From NCBI GenBank assembly GCA_016704465.1, contig JADJAD010000001.1:1122311-1186310 (forward strand): 64,000 nt of DNA, written 5' to 3'. Shown here piece after piece: positions 33,452 through 42,932 of this stretch (positions within the stretch are counted from its first letter, which is position 1; every line of letters begins with the position of its first letter). The notes below the pieces were generated by a model, which ran no database searches, was not told the DNA's origin, and saw nothing but the letters and a program-made list of their open reading frames with translations. The DNA comes from Gemmatimonadota bacterium (GTDB lineage Bacteria; Gemmatimonadota; Gemmatimonadetes; Gemmatimonadales; Gemmatimonadaceae). The position numbers and the translations under genes were made by a program.

Positions 33452-35962
33452 CTACGGCTGGACCATGCGATAGTTCGCCGGCGGCTCGGCGCCGAGCAGA
33501 TGGCGGACGAAATAATCCCACGAACGCTTGATGGCGTACGTCGAGCGCTGATGGCCTGCGTCGGTGAGGATCAGCATGTCGAAATCCTTGCCCGCGTTCT
33601 CCAGCGCGTCGACAAGGCGCAGAGTCTCGGCCGGCGGGTTGTTGCAGTCCATGTCGCCAGTCATCAAGAACAGCTTCCCTTTCAGGTTCGCCGCGTACTT
33701 GTAGTTCGCTTCTGCCTCGTAGTTGTCGCTCGAACCGACAGCCTGGTACGGCCCCTGATACTTCTCGCCCCAATACCAGCCGTACACGCGGAAGTCGTGG
33801 TTGCCCGACCCCGCCACGCCGACCTTGAAGAAGTCCGGATAGTGCAGCATGGCTGCCGCGGCAGTGTATCCGCCACCCGAGTGCCCAACGACGCCCACGC
33901 GCGTCGTGTCAATCCACGGGTACTTCGTCGCCAACTGGCGAATCGCCGCGATCTGATCGGGAAGACCGTTGTCGCTCACGCGCCCGTAGTAGAAGTCCGA
34001 GAACGGCTTGGATCGCTGCGGAGATGAGCCCATCGCATCGAGCTGGATCACGATGAAGCCTAACTCGGCGAGGGAGCGCCGCATGCCCTCTTCACCCATG
34101 TTCCGCGTCGCGGTCCGTCGATCCCGGCGAGTCTCGACGGTCGTGCCGAGTACCCAGTCGGGCCCCTTGAACACCCAGTCGCCAACGCTACCGCGTTGTG
34201 GTCCAGGGTAGACGTACGTGATGATCGGGTAGCGCTTGCCCGGATCGAAGTTGCTCGGCTTGTCCAGGATCCCCCACAGATCGGTTGCGCCGTCGCGCGC
34301 CTTGGTCGTGAACACCTCTCCGGGCGTCCAGTGACTGGCGCGCAGCGGCGCGGCGTCACCGCGTGCGAGCTCCATCACGACCGCGCCGTTGGCGTCACGC
34401 AGGACGGTGATGGGCGGCACATGCACCTGCGAGTAGGTGTCGAGGAAGTACGGCGCGCCCGGAACCAACCGAATCGTGTGGTTGCCCGGCTCCGGTGTGA
34501 GCAGGGTCATGCCGCCACCGTCGAAGCCGACCCGATACAGGTAGGCGTAGTACGGCACGCCCGGCTCCTTGCCCCACGCGGTGAAGTACACCTGCTTGCG
34601 CGCGCTATCCACACGGATGATGTCGGCCAGCACGTACGGACCGCGCTCGAGCTGGTTCTTGAGCGTGCCGTCCTTCGCGTATCGATACAGGTGCCCCCAG
34701 TCGTCTCGCTTGGACCGCCAGAGGATGTCCTCGCCTCCGTTCACCACGGCCCAGCCGTTGTTGCGGTGGTCGACAAACGTCGAGGAGGAATCGGCGACGA
34801 TCGTGCGCAGTGTTCCCGACGTCGCGTCGACCTCCGAGAGCCGCACGATCCGGCTGCCGCGCGTGGACGTGATCACGAACAGCTCGTCCGACGTGCGACC
34901 CCATCGCGCCTCGCCGGGGCTCCCAAGCGCCCCGATAGGATCGGACCTGACCTGCATCGCAGACCGGCTCGCGACATCGAACACCCAGAAGGTGTAGCGC
35001 ATGACGGCGCTATCGCCCGGCACCGCGTAGAAGTAGCTGTGATCGACGGGCTGGTTGCTCGTGGAGGAGTAGAGCGGATAGATGCGCACGCCGCGAAGAT
35101 CGTCGCGCTTCGTGACCAGCTTCTTCGAGTCAGGCGACCAGCGCAGTTCGCTCGGAGCGGGAATGAACCGGTTCAGTGCGACGTGGGCGACCTCCAGCCC
35201 AAATTCGTAGAGTCCGAACCCGCTGCGGGTCGTGCCATCGGTTGTCAATGCGATAGAGCCACTCGGCAGCGGCACCGAATCGGGAAGCGGCAGTGGTCCG
35301 GGCACGACGCGCGCGTCGCATCCATTCCGAATCGCCGGGCGACGCACGGGATGCCATGCCGATGGATCGGCATCGCTCAGGCGTGCCGGACGTAGATACA
35401 GGTTGTAATTCCACACGAACGCGTCCCACCGTCCGTCAGGCGACCGCGAAGCCCACGAGGGCCCGGTCAGGCTATCTCGAACCGCGAGCCGAGCCGGAGC
35501 CACCGCCGCGCACTGCCCCGTCGCCAGGGGACACCAGTAGGTCGCGCCGCGCAACTCGAACTGCATCGCACGCTCTCGATCGACCAGCGAACCGGTCGGC
35601 AGCTCGTGAGGGTCGATCGTCGTATCGGCGAGCGCCGAGAGCGAGGCCGCGACTCGCGCGTTGTCGATGAGCGAGCGCCGAGTGCGCGCGCGTGGATCGA
35701 CGAGGTACATGGTACCGCGATCGGCACCCGAGCCGGTTGCTTCGTAGTAGAATCGCACGCTGTCGGGGAGCCACACCGGGTACACGCGACCGCCCACGAG
35801 CAGTGGATCGAAGGTGCGAATGCGATCGGCGCGCGCGTACGCGTCGGCAAGCTGCGCTCGCATGCTGGAGGGCAGCGCGAGGAGTGCGAGCACGACAGCG
35901 AGCGTGAGGCTGCGTGCGGCCCTGCCAGGTGCGACGGGGCCGTGGCGATTCACTCGCATCAT
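33452..35962 (-). CDS. secreted S9 (DPP-IV-like) prolyl oligopeptidase
   Basis: An 836-residue exported serine peptidase. The ATG at 35962 is preceded by GAGAGGAT at a spacing of eight, and starts a signal (SLTLAVVLALLALPSSMRAQ). A DPP-IV-type propeller occupies residues 30-570, and the alpha/beta hydrolase domain contains GHSGGGY with the nucleophile near residue 694, an acidic TGDMDCNN region near 771 and DAGH with the catalytic His near 803. This spacing matches DPP-IV. It would remove N-terminal dipeptides or act as an oligopeptidase in the periplasm. Three tandem 14-base repeats lie just upstream of its start. Confidence 0.9.
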   Translation of the reverse strand: MMRVNRHGPVAPGRAARSLTLAVVLALLALPSSMRAQLADAYARADRIRTFDPLLVGGRVYPVWLPDSVRFYYEATGSGADRGTMYLVDPRARTRRSLIDNARVAASLSALADTTIDPHELPTGSLVDRERAMQFELRGATYWCPLATGQCAAVAPARLAVRDSLTGPSWASRSPDGRWDAFVWNYNLYLRPARLSDADPSAWHPVRRPAIRNGCDARVVPGPLPLPDSVPLPSGSIALTTDGTTRSGFGLYEFGLEVAHVALNRFIPAPSELRWSPDSKKLVTKRDDLRGVRIYPLYSSTSNQPVDHSYFYAVPGDSAVMRYTFWVFDVASRSAMQVRSDPIGALGSPGEARWGRTSDELFVITSTRGSRIVRLSEVDATSGTLRTIVADSSSTFVDHRNNGWAVVNGGEDILWRSKRDDWGHLYRYAKDGTLKNQLERGPYVLADIIRVDSARKQVYFTAWGKEPGVPYYAYLYRVGFDGGGMTLLTPEPGNHTIRLVPGAPYFLDTYSQVHVPPITVLRDANGAVVMELARGDAAPLRASHWTPGEVFTTKARDGATDLWGILDKPSNFDPGKRYPIITYVYPGPQRGSVGDWVFKGPDWVLGTTVETRRDRRTATRNMGEEGMRRSLAELGFIVIQLDAMGSSPQRSKPFSDFYYGRVSDNGLPDQIAAIRQLATKYPWIDTTRVGVVGHSGGGYTAAAAMLHYPDFFKVGVAGSGNHDFRVYGWYWGEKYQGPYQAVGSSDNYEAEANYKYAANLKGKLFLMTGDMDCNNPPAETLRLVDALENAGKDFDMLILTDAGHQRSTYAIKRSWDYFVRHLLGAEPPANYRMVQP

Positions 35963-35994
35963 GGAGTCTGATCCTCTCAATCGTTAGAGGGCGT

Positions 35995-36036
35995 GGGCCG
36001 TCGCGCATGGGCCGTCGCGCATGGGCCGTCGCGCGT
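35995..36036 (+). repeat. 14-bp tandem repeat, three copies
   Basis: GGGCCGTCGCGCAT occurs at 35995-36008 and 36009-36022, with a third copy ending in GT at 36023-36036. The array lies about 30 bases upstream of the peptidase start, inside its probable promoter region. Confidence 0.85.
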
Positions 36037-36297
36037 GGGCCCGCGCCTGCGGCCGGACGACTTTGTACCAGCCGCTGGATGGGGCTGACACCACCGTTGC
36101 TCGAGCGACTTGGCGCGCGACAACTACGTCGCGGCAAAACTAACCTGCGTCACCCATCAGCAGCTGTATGCGATGGTGCTGGGATCGAGGAATCGCCGAC
36201 GCTCTCCGGAGGACACGTGCAACGACGACCAACCCCCTCTGCGCGAACGGATTCGCGAGCTGTGAGGCGCGCCTTCTCGCCGTACCTGCATCGACCC

Positions 36298-36352
36298 GGC
36301 AACGACCCGGCAACGACCCGGCAACGACCCGGCAACGACCCTGCAACGGCCC
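36298..36352 (+). repeat. 11-bp tandem repeat, four exact copies plus one variant
   Basis: GGCAACGACCC is repeated exactly at 36298-36308, 36309-36319, 36320-36330 and 36331-36341, and a diverged copy follows to 36352. It lies 28 bases from the kinase-ADOP stop, in the intergenic space. There are no spacers, so it is not a CRISPR. Confidence 0.9.
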
Positions 36353-36379
36353 CGCTTGCAGAGTAACGCGCCCGCTCGA

Positions 36380-39300
36380 CTACTCCACGCGGATCGCCAC
36401 CAGCGCATCGACCTTGGCCGCCCGCAGCGAGGGAACGACACACGCCAGCAGTCCGACCGCGAGCATCGCCAGCAGCGCCAGCATCCATGTGCCGGCGTCG
36501 AGCGGGCTCACGCCATAGAGAAGTCCCTGCAGCAATCGAGTGGTCCCAACCCCCAGCAGCAGCCCGAGCAGCGATCCGATCCCGACCAGTCGCACCCCGG
36601 TTCCCGCCAGCTCTCTGACGATGCGTCCGGGGGTGCTGCCCAGCGCGCTGCGAATGCCGATCTCTCGCGTGCGCTGTGCAACGGCATAACTCATCACCCC
36701 GTAGATCCCGGCTATCGCCAGCAACACCGCCACCGCGGCGAAGGTACCGATCAGGGAGAAGAGGAAGCGGGGCCGACCGACACTCTCCGCCATGACGGCA
36801 CGCATCGGGAGGACGGACGTGATCGCGGCGCCGCGATCGACGGCGCGGATAGCCGCCAGCACCGAGGGGATGACGCGTTCCGGATCACCGCCTGCAACCC
36901 GCACAAGCAATGCGAAGCCGGTCCCGCCGTTGCCACCGCTCTGTCGGTAGGGAAAGTACACCTCCGGCGCTGGCGGGCGAATGGGGCCGACGTTCCGGAT
37001 GTTGGACACCACACCCACGATCGTCGCGAAGGTGGTGTCCCCCAGGTGAAAGCGCTTGCCGACCGGATCCACCCCCTTGAAGTCGCGGTCGACGAGCGCC
37101 TGATTCGCGAGCACCACCCGAGGCGCCGCCGGCCGATCATCGTCGGCGTCGACCAGCAGTCGCCCGGCCATCAGGCGCTGCTGCGTGACGCCGAAGAAGC
37201 CGGGCGTCGCGATCCGTGTCTCCGCCAGGGGCAACGACGCCGGATTGTCTCCGGGCTGCCCCTCATACTGGATGTTGAAGTTCCACCCCCACTCGCGATA
37301 CGGCATCAGCGATGTCGCCCCCGACGCGGCCACACCGGGGAGGCGTCCGATCTCGGCGAGCACGGGTTCGAGGAAGCGCTGCACGACCGACTGCCCCTCG
37401 TAGCGCTGACGCGCGACCCGCACCGCCAGCGTGAGCATGCGATCCGGCTCGAAGCCGGGATCGCTGGTCAAGAGCGAGGTGAATCCCTTGAGCACCAGGC
37501 CAGCGCCGATGAGCAGGACGAGCGACAGCGCCACCTGCGCGACCACCAGCGCCCCGAGCGCGCGGTGCTGCACCGCTCCCGCGCCGGCGCCCCGTCCGCC
37601 GCGCAAGGCATCCTGCGGATCGACCGTTGTCCCCTGCCACGCAGGAAACAGTCCGCACACAATCGCCACCAGCAGGGCCAGGGTCAGGGCGAACAGCACG
37701 ATGCGCATGTCCACGACCAGGCCGGTCAGTTGGGGCATGCGCTCGGCGGCCAGTCGGCCGATGCTTTGTACCCCTAGTACGGCAAGCCCCAGCCCTCCGG
37801 CCACGCCAGCCAGCGCGAGCAGCACGCTCTCCACCAGCACCGGTCGCATGACGTCCCAGCGCGACGCCCCGAGCGCCGTACGCACGGCCAGCTCGCGCTG
37901 GCGCCGAACCCCGCGGGCCAGCAGGAGGCTCGCGACGTTGGTGCTGGCGATCAGCAGGACAATGATCACCGCACCAAACAGGAGCAGCAGTGGCGCGCGA
38001 ACCGGGGCAAGGCTGTCGCCGTGCATCGGTACCGCGCGTACCGATTCGCTGGCGAGTTCCGGGTGCAACTCCACGATGGCGGCAAATCGCGCCACCAGGT
38101 CTCGCTGAGCCGCGCCCGCCGTGCCACCAGGGGCCAGGCGTCCCAGCACACTCAGAAAGTTGCTGCGGCGCGAGGTCAGTTCGCGTTCGCTGAAGCGCAT
38201 CGGCTCCCACAGGTCGCCGGCAAACTGACGGCCGCCGTTCGGGACGGCGAAGTCGCGCGGCAGTATGCCGACCACCGTGACCGGCTCGCCATCGATCTGC
38301 ACCGCACGCGAGAGCACCGTCGGATCAGCGCCGAACACGCGCTGCCAGAACGCCTCGCTCAGCACGACGACGCGCGGCTGGCTCAGCGAGTCATCGGTCT
38401 CGGTGAGCAGGCGGCCACGCAGCGCGTGCGCGCCGAGCAAGGGGAAGAATCCTCCCGTGACGCGGACGCGACGCGCCTCGACCGCCTGGTCGGGCATGGA
38501 GACGAGCACCGTGCCGTCGGTCATCCCGGCCATCGCCGGCAGCTGCCGCGCCGTGCGGGCGAGATCGACGAAGTTGGGCGCCGAAAAGGGGAACGCGTCG
38601 GACTGCGGCGTGGTCCGATAGACCGTGACCAACTGCGCTGGATTGTCGAACGGCAGGTGCCGCAGCAGGGCGCGGTCGAGGGCGCTCGAGACCGCTGCCG
38701 TCACGCCCAGTCCGAGCGACAAGCAGAGAATTGCCGAAATGCTCACGGTCGGCGCCCGGGCGAGGCTCCGGATCGCGGGACGAACCTCGTGCCGGATCAT
38801 GCGCCACGCACCCAACAGGAATCGGCGAAGCATCGCCCCGATGGAACGGCCCTTCGCGTCGCGTGCGCGCGCGGCGCGCCTGCCCGGGGCGCTGTTGAGG
38901 ACGTCGGGGTTCTGCAGCGCCCGCATGATGTCGAGCGCCGACCGCGGGCGCGCCGCCGGATCCTTCGCGAGGCACGACATGATGAGCGACTCCAGCTCGC
39001 CCGGCACCTCGGCTCGGCGCGTAGACGGCGGCGGCGGGTGCTCCGTGAGATGGGCAGCCAATAGTTTGTGCGGCGCACGGCCTGCGAACGGCGGCGACCC
39101 GACAAGCATCTCGTACGCAACCGCGCCCAGCGAATAGAGGTCGGCGCGGAAGTCCGTTCCGGGGTCGCCCACCACCTGCTCGGGCGCCATGTACGCCGGA
39201 GTACCAAGCGACATCCCTTCGACGGTCGCTCCACTGGGGAGCGCGGTGGCCGTGACAGGGAGGCGGTGCCGCGTGCTCGCCACCGCCTTGGCAACTCCAA

Positions 39301-39784
39301 AATCGCTGACCACCGCCGACGTCTTCATCAGCAGGATGTTGCCGGGCTTGATGTCGCGATGCACGACATCGCGGTCGTGTGCCATCGAGAGGGCGCGACA
39401 CACGTCAATCAGGATCGAGACGGTCTCGCGAATCGAGAGGGGACCTCGACGCAGGCGCTGGCTGAGCGACTCGCCATCTACGTACGGCATCACGAACCAG
39501 GGGAGCCCTTCACACTCGCCTGCGGCAAGCAGCGGGACGATCTGAGGATGCTGCAGGTGGGCGACGAGCGCTATCTCGCGACGAAAGCGCTCCGCCGCGT
39601 CGGCATCCGCGAGTTCCCGCGGGAGCAGCTTGATCACGACCGGCCGGTCGAACTCGACCTCGCGCGCCAGGAAGACCGCCGACATTCCGCCGCCCGTCAG
39701 TCGTCGCTCGATGGTGTACCGGGCGCCGAGCGCGACCTGGAGCCGGTCCGTCCAGTCGTTGGCGCGGAAGTCTGCCGCGGGCAT
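36380..39784 (-). CDS. Ser/Thr kinase fused to an ADOP (MacB/FtsX-type) permease
   Basis: A 1134-residue fusion. Residues 20-295 are a Hanks kinase: LTGGGMSAVF, K52, HRDIKPGN (H142-D144), DFG at 161-163 and GTPAYMAPEQ. From about 315 the protein is a duplicated orphan permease: RHEVRPAIRSLARAPTVSISAILCLSLGLGVTAAVSSALDRALLRHLPF is the ADOP start (TM1 346-368), followed by a MacB-like periplasmic domain, an FtsX domain, then a second periplasmic domain and a final FtsX pair ending in LRAAKVDALVAIRVE. ADOPs lack an adjacent ATPase, as here. The kinase could gate or report permease movement, but this is inference. The ATG at 39784 follows GAGGG; the longer frame is unlikely. Confidence 0.88.
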   Translation of the reverse strand: MPAADFRANDWTDRLQVALGARYTIERRLTGGGMSAVFLAREVEFDRPVVIKLLPRELADADAAERFRREIALVAHLQHPQIVPLLAAGECEGLPWFVMPYVDGESLSQRLRRGPLSIRETVSILIDVCRALSMAHDRDVVHRDIKPGNILLMKTSAVVSDFGVAKAVASTRHRLPVTATALPSGATVEGMSLGTPAYMAPEQVVGDPGTDFRADLYSLGAVAYEMLVGSPPFAGRAPHKLLAAHLTEHPPPPSTRRAEVPGELESLIMSCLAKDPAARPRSALDIMRALQNPDVLNSAPGRRAARARDAKGRSIGAMLRRFLLGAWRMIRHEVRPAIRSLARAPTVSISAILCLSLGLGVTAAVSSALDRALLRHLPFDNPAQLVTVYRTTPQSDAFPFSAPNFVDLARTARQLPAMAGMTDGTVLVSMPDQAVEARRVRVTGGFFPLLGAHALRGRLLTETDDSLSQPRVVVLSEAFWQRVFGADPTVLSRAVQIDGEPVTVVGILPRDFAVPNGGRQFAGDLWEPMRFSERELTSRRSNFLSVLGRLAPGGTAGAAQRDLVARFAAIVELHPELASESVRAVPMHGDSLAPVRAPLLLLFGAVIIVLLIASTNVASLLLARGVRRQRELAVRTALGASRWDVMRPVLVESVLLALAGVAGGLGLAVLGVQSIGRLAAERMPQLTGLVVDMRIVLFALTLALLVAIVCGLFPAWQGTTVDPQDALRGGRGAGAGAVQHRALGALVVAQVALSLVLLIGAGLVLKGFTSLLTSDPGFEPDRMLTLAVRVARQRYEGQSVVQRFLEPVLAEIGRLPGVAASGATSLMPYREWGWNFNIQYEGQPGDNPASLPLAETRIATPGFFGVTQQRLMAGRLLVDADDDRPAAPRVVLANQALVDRDFKGVDPVGKRFHLGDTTFATIVGVVSNIRNVGPIRPPAPEVYFPYRQSGGNGGTGFALLVRVAGGDPERVIPSVLAAIRAVDRGAAITSVLPMRAVMAESVGRPRFLFSLIGTFAAVAVLLAIAGIYGVMSYAVAQRTREIGIRSALGSTPGRIVRELAGTGVRLVGIGSLLGLLLGVGTTRLLQGLLYGVSPLDAGTWMLALLAMLAVGLLACVVPSLRAAKVDALVAIRVE

Positions 39785-40026
39785 GCGTTTCCCTCGCGTT
39801 CGAGATCGAGACTCCTCGTATCGCTCGATTGGACGCCCGGCCTCGACGCGAGGTTTGCACCGCGTGACGAACCGTGTCGGCCCAGTGGCCAGCGGTTGGT
39901 CGGGCTCGACGGCGACATGGCGACGAGACGACGCGCGAGTCTGGCCGTTCGCCAAGGCAGCCCCGGCGCCCATACTTCACAGCACGCGAGTAGGACCGCT
40001 CATCTTTCCGGCCCCGGTGACATCCG

Positions 40027-42060
40027 ATGCAGCTTGCCTCCTTGTTCCTCCTGCTCGGCGCCGCACAGACGCCGACGCCTGACTCCCTCGACTTCGTCGT
40101 CTGGAACCACGGACGCCGCGCCGGTGAAATGCAGGTCGTCACCACCGGCGACTCGGTCGCGGTGCACTACCTGCACGTGGACCGCCAGCGCGGTCCGCGC
40201 ATCGAGGGCTTCTATCGCTTGCGTGAGGGGCGGCCGGTGTGGGGCGAGGTTCGCAGCGGCGGGGCGCAGGCCGCCGCCGCCGACATTTCGGGCAAGCCGG
40301 TCCCGCTCTCCTCCGAATTCTTCGAGCTGCGCGACGGCGTGGTGCGTGCGTGGTCCGGCGGCGACACGACCACCACCGCGCTGCCGCCAGGCGCGTTCTA
40401 CCTGGCCCGCACCGCCACCCCGTACGACGACGCGGCGCTCGCCGCCTACCTGCTCCGCCAGCCGCAACACCGGGCACCGACGGTCCCGCAGGGAACAGCG
40501 CGCGTCGAGGTCGCGTTCGACACCTCGCTGGTGCTGGCCGGCCGACCGACTCCGGTGCGGCTGGCCGTGATCGATGGCGCCGGGCTTGCCCCCTCGCTCG
40601 TCTGGCTCGATGAGCGCGGGCAACTCTTCGCCTCCAACGCCGGCTGGTTCATCGCCGTGCGGCGCGGCGCCGAGCAGTTGCTGCCTGCGTTGCGCGCGTT
40701 TGAGCTGCGCTACCTCGAGGCCCGCGACGCCGCACTGGCCGCGCGGTTCGCGCCGAAATCGGCACCGGCGCTCGTCATCCGCAATGGCGACTTGTTCGAC
40801 AGCGAAACCGGGAAGGTGCGGACGCGCACCACGGTCGTCATCGTCAACGATCGCATCGTCGCCGTCGGCCCTGCCGATTCGGTCAAGACGCCGAGCGGCG
40901 CGACCGTCATCGATGCCAGTGGCAAGACGATCATTCCCGGCTTGTGGGACATGCACACCCACGCCTTCCAGGGGAGCGCCGACGGGGTGTTGCAACTGGC
41001 GACCGGCATCACCACCGTGCGCGACATGGCGTCGGACATCGACGTCGCCACCTCGCGGCGGGCGCGCGCCGATCGTGCCACCCTGCTCAGCCCGCGCCTC
41101 TTACTCGCCGGCTTCATCGAGGGACCCGGGAAATGGGCCGGCCCCTCAGAGGTCCTCGTCCGCACCGAAGCCGAGGCCCGGGCCTGGGTCGCGCGTTACG
41201 ACTCGCTCGGCTACAAGCAGATCAAGCTCTACAACCTCGTGCACCCCGACCTCGTTCCGGTCATCGCCAGCGAGGCCCACGCCCGCGGCATGCGCTTGAG
41301 CGGGCATGTCCCGCGCGGACTCAGCGTCGTCGCGGCAGTAAGTGTGGGCTTCGACGAGGTGCAACATGGAGCGTTCCTCTTCTCGACGTTCTTCCAGGAC
41401 TCGCTGTACTACCCGCGCATGCGGGCCTATTCCGAGATCGCCAGCATCGTCGCCCCCACCTTCAACGTCGATGCGCCCGAGGTCACGGCGCTCATCGGCT
41501 TCCTGCGCGAGCGGGGCACCGTTGTGGACGGAACGTTCAACATCTGGCAGGACCGTTCGCGGGCACTCTCCGACGGAAAAGATCCCGTGTTCGGCCCCAC
41601 CATCGACTGGCTGCCGCCGCTGGAACGGCGCGGAATGCTGGCCGGGAGCGGCGGGTCATCCGAAGCGACCGCGCGGGCGCAATCTGCGTCGGCCGCCTAC
41701 CGCCGCATGCTCAAGCGCCTCTTCGACGCCGGCGTGACGCTGGTCGCCGGTACCGACAACCTCGCCGGGTTGTCGTATCACGGCGAGCTGGAGATCTATG
41801 AGCGCGCCGGCATTCCCGCGCCGAACGTCCTCCAGATCGCGACGATAACGGCGGCGCGTGTGATGAAGCAGGACAAGGACTACGGCAGCGTGTCGGTTGG
41901 CAAGGTCGCCGACCTCGCCCTCGTCGCCGGGCGCCCCGCCGAGTTTATCACCGACCTGCGGAAGACCGAACTGGTGGTGCGGGCGGGGCGGGTGTACCGG
42001 AGCCGGGAGCTGTTCGAGGCGGTGGGGATCGTCGTCCCGTCGTCTCTCCCCCGGCGCTAG
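40027..42060 (+). CDS. secreted amidohydrolase-family protein
   Basis: A 677-residue protein with a short N-terminal hydrophobic stretch (LASLFLLLGAAQT) and a long N-terminal beta region. From residue 255 it has the amidohydrolase fold: NGDLFDSETGKVRTRTTVVIVNDRIVAVGP, GLWDMHTHAFQG with the first metal histidines, SGHVPRG and DEVQHGAFL with further histidines, and VAGTDNL with the catalytic Asp. The ending ADLALVAGRPAEFITDLRKTELVVRAGRVY is standard. Such proteins hydrolyse amide or cyclic-imide bonds such as imidazolone or peptides. The stop shares a CTAG with the stop of the convergent phosphoesterase. Confidence 0.82.
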   Translation: MQLASLFLLLGAAQTPTPDSLDFVVWNHGRRAGEMQVVTTGDSVAVHYLHVDRQRGPRIEGFYRLREGRPVWGEVRSGGAQAAAADISGKPVPLSSEFFELRDGVVRAWSGGDTTTTALPPGAFYLARTATPYDDAALAAYLLRQPQHRAPTVPQGTARVEVAFDTSLVLAGRPTPVRLAVIDGAGLAPSLVWLDERGQLFASNAGWFIAVRRGAEQLLPALRAFELRYLEARDAALAARFAPKSAPALVIRNGDLFDSETGKVRTRTTVVIVNDRIVAVGPADSVKTPSGATVIDASGKTIIPGLWDMHTHAFQGSADGVLQLATGITTVRDMASDIDVATSRRARADRATLLSPRLLLAGFIEGPGKWAGPSEVLVRTEAEARAWVARYDSLGYKQIKLYNLVHPDLVPVIASEAHARGMRLSGHVPRGLSVVAAVSVGFDEVQHGAFLFSTFFQDSLYYPRMRAYSEIASIVAPTFNVDAPEVTALIGFLRERGTVVDGTFNIWQDRSRALSDGKDPVFGPTIDWLPPLERRGMLAGSGGSSEATARAQSASAAYRRMLKRLFDAGVTLVAGTDNLAGLSYHGELEIYERAGIPAPNVLQIATITAARVMKQDKDYGSVSVGKVADLALVAGRPAEFITDLRKTELVVRAGRVYRSRELFEAVGIVVPSSLPRR

Positions 42061-42821
42061 ACCGCCGCCGCTACCGGCTTCCCCCCGGTTCGCAGGAACT
42101 CGATGAACTCGTCCGGCAGCCCCGCTTCGCGAACCGCTGCTGTCGCGGCGTCAAGATCGTACGCCGTGCGCACGTGTTCCACCCAAGCGTCCGCCCCTCC
42201 CAGATCCAGCAACACGTAGCCCGCCCGCGCATCGCCGTCTTTCGGCCGTCCCACGCTTCCCGTGTTGATGAAGTGAATCCCCTCCACCACCCGATGCCAC
42301 GGCTTGTGCGTATGCCCGAAGGCGATGGCGTCACCGGCCTTGAGACCGACCACCCCGGCCATCTTCAGGCAGAACTCGTCCGAACGATCCTCCGTCCAGT
42401 ACAGCGTGTTGAGCGTCGGCGTCCCGTGCACGAGCACCAACCGCGGACCGGCCAGGTGACCGCCTAACGGGCGCAGGTCGAGCGAGAAGGGGAGCCCGCC
42501 GAGCCAGCGCTTGTTGGCTGCGGTCACCGTGCGCCGCGTGAACTCGTAGCTGATGTGCGCCAGCTCCTCCTGCCTCGGCGTCTCGGACTTGCAGCCGCAA
42601 TGTTTGTAGTCGGTGGCAACCGTGGAGTCGTAGTTGCCCGCGATCCCGGCGATCCCGCGCTCGCGTAATCGCCCGATTACCTCGTTCGGAAACGCCGAGT
42701 AACCCACGAGGTCTCCCAGGTGGTAGACCGCATCGACATCGCCGCGCGCGTCGATGTCCGCGAGCACCGCGTCGAGCGCATGCAGGTTCGCGTGAATGTC
42801 GGAGATCAGCGCGTAGCGCAT
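42057..42821 (-). CDS. calcineurin-like metallophosphoesterase (ars-linked)
   Basis: A 254-residue YfcE-type phosphoesterase with all metal ligands: D8 and H10 (SDIHANL), D37 (GDLVG), N63 (GNYD), H132 (LVHGTP), H170 and H172 (GHTH). An extra cysteine trio (KHCGCKSE near 75-77) is unusual for YfcE. Phosphoesterases of this type often accompany arsenic clusters; the substrate is unknown. It lies 111 bases after the first arsR in the same direction. Its TAG stop is antiparallel to the amidohydrolase stop at a palindromic CTAG. Confidence 0.85.
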   Translation of the reverse strand: MRYALISDIHANLHALDAVLADIDARGDVDAVYHLGDLVGYSAFPNEVIGRLRERGIAGIAGNYDSTVATDYKHCGCKSETPRQEELAHISYEFTRRTVTAANKRWLGGLPFSLDLRPLGGHLAGPRLVLVHGTPTLNTLYWTEDRSDEFCLKMAGVVGLKAGDAIAFGHTHKPWHRVVEGIHFINTGSVGRPKDGDARAGYVLLDLGGADAWVEHVRTAYDLDAATAAVREAGLPDEFIEFLRTGGKPVAAAV

Positions 42822-42932
42822 CGTGAGGGAAGGGTCGTGGAGTGACTGCTTCCGCAGCCGTGCGGCACCTGAGGCACCTGAGGCACTCGAACGGCGACGC
42901 GAGCAAGAGGTCGATGGGGCGCGTGACGTGGA

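Larger units (their letters stand above)
35963..36379 (-). other. intergenic region rich in short tandem repeats
   Basis: This 417-base gap between the S9 peptidase and the kinase-ADOP gene contains no convincing gene. It holds three 14-base repeats at 35995-36036 and the 11-base repeat array at 36298-36352. The segment in between has only shadow frames. Confidence 0.5.

Noticed and set aside
36298..36352. CRISPR array
   Set aside because: Repeats are 11 bases and directly adjacent without spacers; no cas gene is present.
36356..37777. 473-codon plus-strand open frame across the permease part of the kinase-ADOP gene
   Set aside because: Gln/Arg/His-rich shadow with no hydrophobic segments; the opposite strand encodes clear FtsX helices.
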